DNA of 6,223 nt, taken from assembly GCA_964393545.1 (NCBI GenBank), contig CAYMUB010000012.1, forward strand, positions 1 to 6,223, read 5' to 3'. Both the position numbers and the translations under genes were made by a program. A model generated the notes under the pieces. It saw only the letters and a list, made by a program, of their open reading frames with translations, was not told the origin of the DNA and searched no databases. Shown one piece after another: positions 3,785 to 6,223 of the stretch. This stretch comes from CAYMUB01 sp964393545 (lineage in GTDB: Bacteria; Patescibacteriota; Microgenomatia; Daviesbacterales; UBA10151). Each line of letters opens with the position of its first letter. Position 1 is the stretch's first letter.

Positions 3785-5285
3785 ATATCTCTTTTAAATA
3801 CTCATTGTAAAAATCAACAGTTCTTTTAGAGATTCTGTCCCACCCTAAATTTCTAAAGTTATGATCCTGACCTTCATATTCAAAATACTCAACAGTTTTT
3901 CCCTCTTTTTTTAATGCCTCATTGAGACTTTTTGACCATTCAGGCTTAACCTCTGTATCGGTTAATCCCTGGTGCAAACTGATTGGAGTATTAATATATT
4001 TTAAGTAGTTAATCGGTGATGTATTGTCTGAACTTGGATTGGGAGAGGTTCCGGGAGCATGTTTTCTGCTATAAAAGTTTGCATTGTCAGTTGCATTTGC
4101 GCTCGTTGGCGCCCATAAAACTATTGCCTTCACTTTATCCGTTACTTCAGCAGTTCTTAAAGAAACTTCTCCTCCCATACTGTGTCCCCACATACCAATT
4201 CGATTCGTATCAGCTATGGACAAACTTTTTACTGATGCAATTAAATTTAATATATCTATCGCATAGTTGGGATTGTGTCCTCGTGATCCCCCGGGATCGT
4301 TTTCCGATTTTCCAAATCCCCTGTAATCTGAGGCCAGAGTCAGATAACCTTTAGCTGCTAAAATATCTGCTATGGAATGTGTTCCGTCTCCGGACTGAAA
4401 TGAGGTTTGGCTAAAATATCCATGATTTAAAACAATAACCGGAAACGGCCCATCTCCATCAGGAACATTCATCATGCCATAGATTTTTAGATTATCTGAA
4501 GGGTAGGAGAAAATGTAACTTTTATAAGAGTTGCTCTGTGCAAGTGTTTCTTCTATATTAATTTCCCCACCTTTAAACTCTCTTTTTTGTAGCCCTTCAA
4601 TAAAACCTGGTTTATCAGTTGTGCTGCTTTCTGGTGAATGGTTGATTTCCAAGCTCGTTGAGTGATCAATCTGGTATGAACCTTCTGGCTCGTTGTAAGT
4701 GATAAGCATTACGGAGGCGATAAAGAGAAAAATAATCCATCCATAGGTAATCAATTTATACTTTTGTGACCATATTACTTCGACAGCTTTTAATACGCCA
4801 GTTATCATAAGAAGTGTTCCTAATGTTGTGTGATAAGGCACTGTGTACGATTGTGCTTGCGCAGTCCCGTGCTGTGGGTGCGTAAGAAACATGTAGCCAA
4901 TAATAACAAACATTCCCGGCCAGACGGATTGCCAGATTTTCCCTTTTATTTTTTTCAAACTGACAAGTAGCTCAACCACTCCAGCAATAAAGAGCAAATT
5001 GAACATAATAAAATGCTGTTTTTGTTGCGGGTCTAATGTTATCACCTGCCATACACGTCCCAACTGATCAATCCCATGATGGAGTAAAAAGTAGGGAATA
5101 GTAAAGATGCTAGCAATAACAACAATTGCTGGCCATAGATACTTTTTTGTTTTGAGAAAACCAATTGTCTGAAGAAAAGCAATAGCAGAAACGCTAAGAA
5201 AAATATATCCAGCAATCCAATGCCCTACACTTGAAAGATAGCGAAACTCCTCCGGCGTATGTAATTGAAAAATTAAATCATTCAT
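3783..5285 (-). CDS. Histidine-rich membrane domain fused to an alpha/beta hydrolase
   Basis: A 500-residue two-part protein. Residues 1-198 hold about six membrane helices (near 23-43, 49-68, 92-110, 121-136, 153-172, 179-197). Histidines cluster at helix ends: H22, H69-H70, H91, H136 and H139 (THPQHG), and H152. These could bind metal or heme. A linker (200-235) leads to an alpha/beta hydrolase domain of the dienelactone hydrolase/S9-peptidase type. Its features are the HG pair at 288-289 for the oxyanion hole, nucleophile Ser369 in GHSMGG, Asp443 in GLTDTEV and His475 in GQDHNF, a complete triad. It probably cleaves an ester or peptide at the membrane, substrate unknown. The ATG follows the stop of a BNR-protein remnant by 3 nt. 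No SD at good spacing is present, but TAAAAT at 5296-5301 could give a near-leaderless message. Its C-terminus is duplicated at 2843-3076. Confidence 0.9.
   Translation of the reverse strand: MNDLIFQLHTPEEFRYLSSVGHWIAGYIFLSVSAIAFLQTIGFLKTKKYLWPAIVVIASIFTIPYFLLHHGIDQLGRVWQVITLDPQQKQHFIMFNLLFIAGVVELLVSLKKIKGKIWQSVWPGMFVIIGYMFLTHPQHGTAQAQSYTVPYHTTLGTLLMITGVLKAVEVIWSQKYKLITYGWIIFLFIASVMLITYNEPEGSYQIDHSTSLEINHSPESSTTDKPGFIEGLQKREFKGGEINIEETLAQSNSYKSYIFSYPSDNLKIYGMMNVPDGDGPFPVIVLNHGYFSQTSFQSGDGTHSIADILAAKGYLTLASDYRGFGKSENDPGGSRGHNPNYAIDILNLIASVKSLSIADTNRIGMWGHSMGGEVSLRTAEVTDKVKAIVLWAPTSANATDNANFYSRKHAPGTSPNPSSDNTSPINYLKYINTPISLHQGLTDTEVKPEWSKSLNEALKKEGKTVEYFEYEGQDHNFRNLGWDRISKRTVDFYNEYLKEI
3844..3940. 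repeat. 97-bp perfect direct repeat, copy 2
   Basis: This is the partner of 2901-2997. It lies in the full hydrolase gene, covering about residues 449-481 including the catalytic His475. The two repeats flank the two plus-strand genes, so recombination between them would delete those genes. Confidence 0.9.
5274..5285. repeat. 12-bp direct repeat at the hydrolase start
   Basis: On the minus strand ATGAATGATTTA forms the first codons of the hydrolase. The same 12 bases occur at 5359-5370, across the stop codon of the upstream gene and the beginning of the BNR remnant. The two copies bracket the remnant. Confidence 0.6.
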
Positions 5286-5288
5286 AAA

Positions 5289-5366
5289 CTAGCGAATTTT
5301 ACTCCATGAGTTACCCTCATCTATGCTTTTGTAAAGACTATTTTTCTCAGTAAGAAAATAAATCAT
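5289..5366 (-). pseudogene. 25-codon C-terminal remnant of a second BNR (Asp-box) protein
   Basis: Translated from 5366 the codons read IYFLTEKNSLYK, then DEGNSWSKIR and TAG. This matches the end of the BNR protein at 5862-6223, which reads IYLLTEKNSIYK, then DGGNNWSKIR and its stop. The first 36 bases of that match differ at about eight positions. The remnant lacks the 9-10 residue insertion seen in the larger copy. It begins directly at the stop codon of the upstream membrane protein and ends 3 nt before the hydrolase ATG. It is too short to function and looks like the leftover 3' end of a duplicated gene. Confidence 0.75.
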
Positions 5367-5370
5367 TCAT
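5359..5370. repeat. 12-bp direct repeat at the junction of membrane protein and BNR remnant
   Basis: Second copy of ATGAATGATTTA (minus strand), 85 bp from the copy at the hydrolase start. It contains the TGA stop of the preceding gene. If the two copies were one, that stop would overlap the hydrolase ATG as ATGA, a common operon arrangement. Confidence 0.6.
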
Positions 5371-5831
5371 GGTTTATTACTGGTTAATTTCAATGTGTTC
5401 ACGCGTTTTCTAACAAGGTAATAAAGAAACCCAATGATCCCCCATGTCATTGCTGAAAGAATAGGGAACGAGAAAAGATTACGTATAAAGTATAAACTCC
5501 CATTTTCTCCAATAAAAGTATCATTTCTGGCTGTATTTTTCTGGTTTTTCATTTTAGAAACAAATTCCTCTTGTTCTTTTGGAGTTAGTTTTTCAAATTC
5601 ATCACTTGAAAGGGAGGGGTTAAAATCTGTAGTTCCTATCTCTTGTTTTAACTCTTCAAACCTCCCTCTTTCTAAGCTATTGAAAATGCTATTAACAATT
5701 CCTTGGGTATAAAGTGTTGGAAAGTTAAGCATTTTGCTATAAGGAATATCCCCACCCGTAGTATCTAGTTCATTTATTATTCCAAACACTAGCCCAAAAA
5801 GTATAAAATATATAATAACCTTTTTCTTCAT
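5367..5831 (-). CDS. Two-helix membrane protein of unknown function
   Basis: A 154-residue protein I do not recognise. It has a membrane segment at 4-20 and another at 119-140, each beside a basic cluster (KKK at the start, RKR at 141-143). The lysines at the start and the RKR after the second helix suggest both ends are cytoplasmic, with a loop of about 95 residues outside. The loop is charged and likely helical (LERGRFEELKQEIG and LTPKEQEEFVSKMKNQK). A good SD (AGGAG, 5841-5845) lies 9 nt before the ATG and fixes the start. Only 30 bp separate it from the BNR protein's stop, so the two form an operon. Directly after its stop comes the BNR remnant and then the hydrolase gene, all on the same strand. 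It may have been inserted between a BNR gene and its duplicated tail. Confidence 0.8.
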   Translation of the reverse strand: MKKKVIIYFILFGLVFGIINELDTTGGDIPYSKMLNFPTLYTQGIVNSIFNSLERGRFEELKQEIGTTDFNPSLSSDEFEKLTPKEQEEFVSKMKNQKNTARNDTFIGENGSLYFIRNLFSFPILSAMTWGIIGFLYYLVRKRVNTLKLTSNKP

Positions 5832-5840
5832 ATAATTATT

Positions 5841-5845
5841 CTCCT
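5841..5845 (-). promoter_or_regulatory. Shine-Dalgarno site of the two-helix membrane protein
   Basis: AGGAG on the minus strand, 9 nt before the ATG at 5831. Together with the site at 1536-1545 it shows SD use for genes inside operons. Confidence 0.7.
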
Positions 5846-5861
5846 AAAAATGCGATATAAA

Positions 5862-6223
5862 TCAACGGATTTTGCTCCAGTTATTTCCTCCATCGCTAGT
5901 TTTATCACCGTAAGGTGACAAGGTCCCCTTATAAATACTATTTTTTTCTGTAAGCAGGTAAATAACTTCAGGCTGTTGCTTGTTGAATGAGATAAATAAT
6001 GGTGTTTCCCCACTAAAACTCTCACTAAGCTTTGTCCAGGTTTTTCCACCATCCTCACTCTTTATTAAACGTTGTTTTTCTGAAAATGAAATAAGACTTT
6101 GAGAATTTTTAGGATTAACTGCTACTACAGAAACAAATCCATCCATTAAGGTATTCCATTGCTCCCCCTTATCAGTACTTACCATTAATCCCTGAGGAGA
6201 GGCTGCATAGACAATATTTTCAT
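5862..6223 (-). CDS. BNR/Asp-box beta-propeller (sortilin- or YCF48-like) protein, 5' end outside the window
   Basis: The reading frame is open to the window edge, so the true start lies beyond 6223; the internal ATG at 6185 is not the start. The visible 119 residues contain three Asp-box motifs (S-x-D-x-G-x-x-W). These are STDKGEQW, SEDGGKTW and a final SDGGNNW, each followed by hydrophobic strands such as NIVYAAS, LISFS and VIYLLT, and spaced as successive blades of a beta-propeller. Such proteins include sortilin-type and YCF48-like repeats and are usually exported or surface-bound; the ligand is unknown. The last blade carries an extra 9-10 residues (GTLSPYGDKT) absent from the remnant copy at 5289-5366; its DNA contains a small palindrome. 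The next gene starts 30 bp after the stop, in the same operon. Confidence 0.85.
   Translation of the reverse strand, partial: ENIVYAASPQGLMVSTDKGEQWNTLMDGFVSVVAVNPKNSQSLISFSEKQRLIKSEDGGKTWTKLSESFSGETPLFISFNKQQPEVIYLLTEKNSIYKGTLSPYGDKTSDGGNNWSKIR
5905..5918 (-). repeat. Small palindrome in an in-frame insertion of the BNR gene
   Basis: TCACC (5905-5909) and GGTGA (5914-5918) are exact inverted repeats around GTAA. They lie within about 30 bp that have no counterpart in the homologous remnant. It is a short structure and could be chance. Confidence 0.35.

Noticed and set aside
4016..4354. Plus-strand frames inside the hydrolase gene
   Set aside because: They are shadows of a gene with a complete catalytic triad and have no independent support.
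5828..6058. Minus-strand frame overlapping the BNR gene
   Set aside because: It is in another frame from the Asp-box protein, which explains the region fully.
1..6223. CRISPR array, tRNA, rRNA, transposase or integrase
   Set aside because: I saw no regularly spaced repeats, tRNA-like cloverleaf, rRNA segments or recombinase motifs.

Overview
This is an AT-rich bacterial window with short intergenic gaps, many small membrane-anchored proteins and standard-code stops (TAA, TAG and TGA are all used as stops). Canonical Shine-Dalgarno (SD) sites occur inside operons, while several first genes appear leaderless. This, the many lineage-specific small membrane proteins and an L,D-transpeptidase would suit a candidate-phyla (Patescibacteria/CPR-like) genome. 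That assignment is inference from style only, since no marker gene is present.

Layout. 61-653 (+): a DUF218/YdcF-SanA-type membrane-anchored protein split in two by an apparent single-base frameshift. 682-1987 (-): a compact metal-responsive operon read right to left: MerR-family regulator, nine-cysteine thioredoxin/glutaredoxin-like protein, and a CPxC membrane protein resembling MerC/MerT-type transporters. Its promoter (1996-2026) is a textbook MerR-type element: TTGACA and TATACT 19 bp apart with a perfect 9+3+9 bp dyad between them. The predicted transcript starts about 2 nt before the regulator's ATG. 2035-2775 (-): an L,D-transpeptidase with a perfect 11-bp-stem inverted repeat abutting its start codon.

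2843-6223 is a rearranged region. On the minus strand, in reading order, it holds: an Asp-box (BNR/sortilin-like) beta-propeller protein truncated by the window edge; a two-helix membrane protein of unknown function; a 25-codon leftover of a second BNR-protein C-terminus; and a 500-aa fusion of a histidine-rich six-helix membrane domain to an alpha/beta hydrolase. Next come two small plus-strand genes (OB-fold-like and unknown), then a 77-codon leftover of a second copy of the hydrolase C-terminus. So two genes in a row are each followed, after inserted genes, by a diverged second copy of their own 3' end. The two hydrolase tails are about 77% identical where I compared them upstream of, and 100% identical through, a 97-bp tract, which points to recombination or gene conversion.

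How the genes may work together: the MerR-thioredoxin-permease operon looks like a self-contained thiophilic-metal response unit, with no mercuric reductase visible. The DUF218 protein and the L,D-transpeptidase are both envelope-related. The BNR, hydrolase and small-protein block looks like a surface-protein island shaped by duplication and decay. The most noteworthy items are the paired 3'-end duplications, the predicted leaderless promoters (one of which straddles a duplication junction), the divergent cysteine pattern of the regulator, and the membrane-domain/hydrolase fusion.
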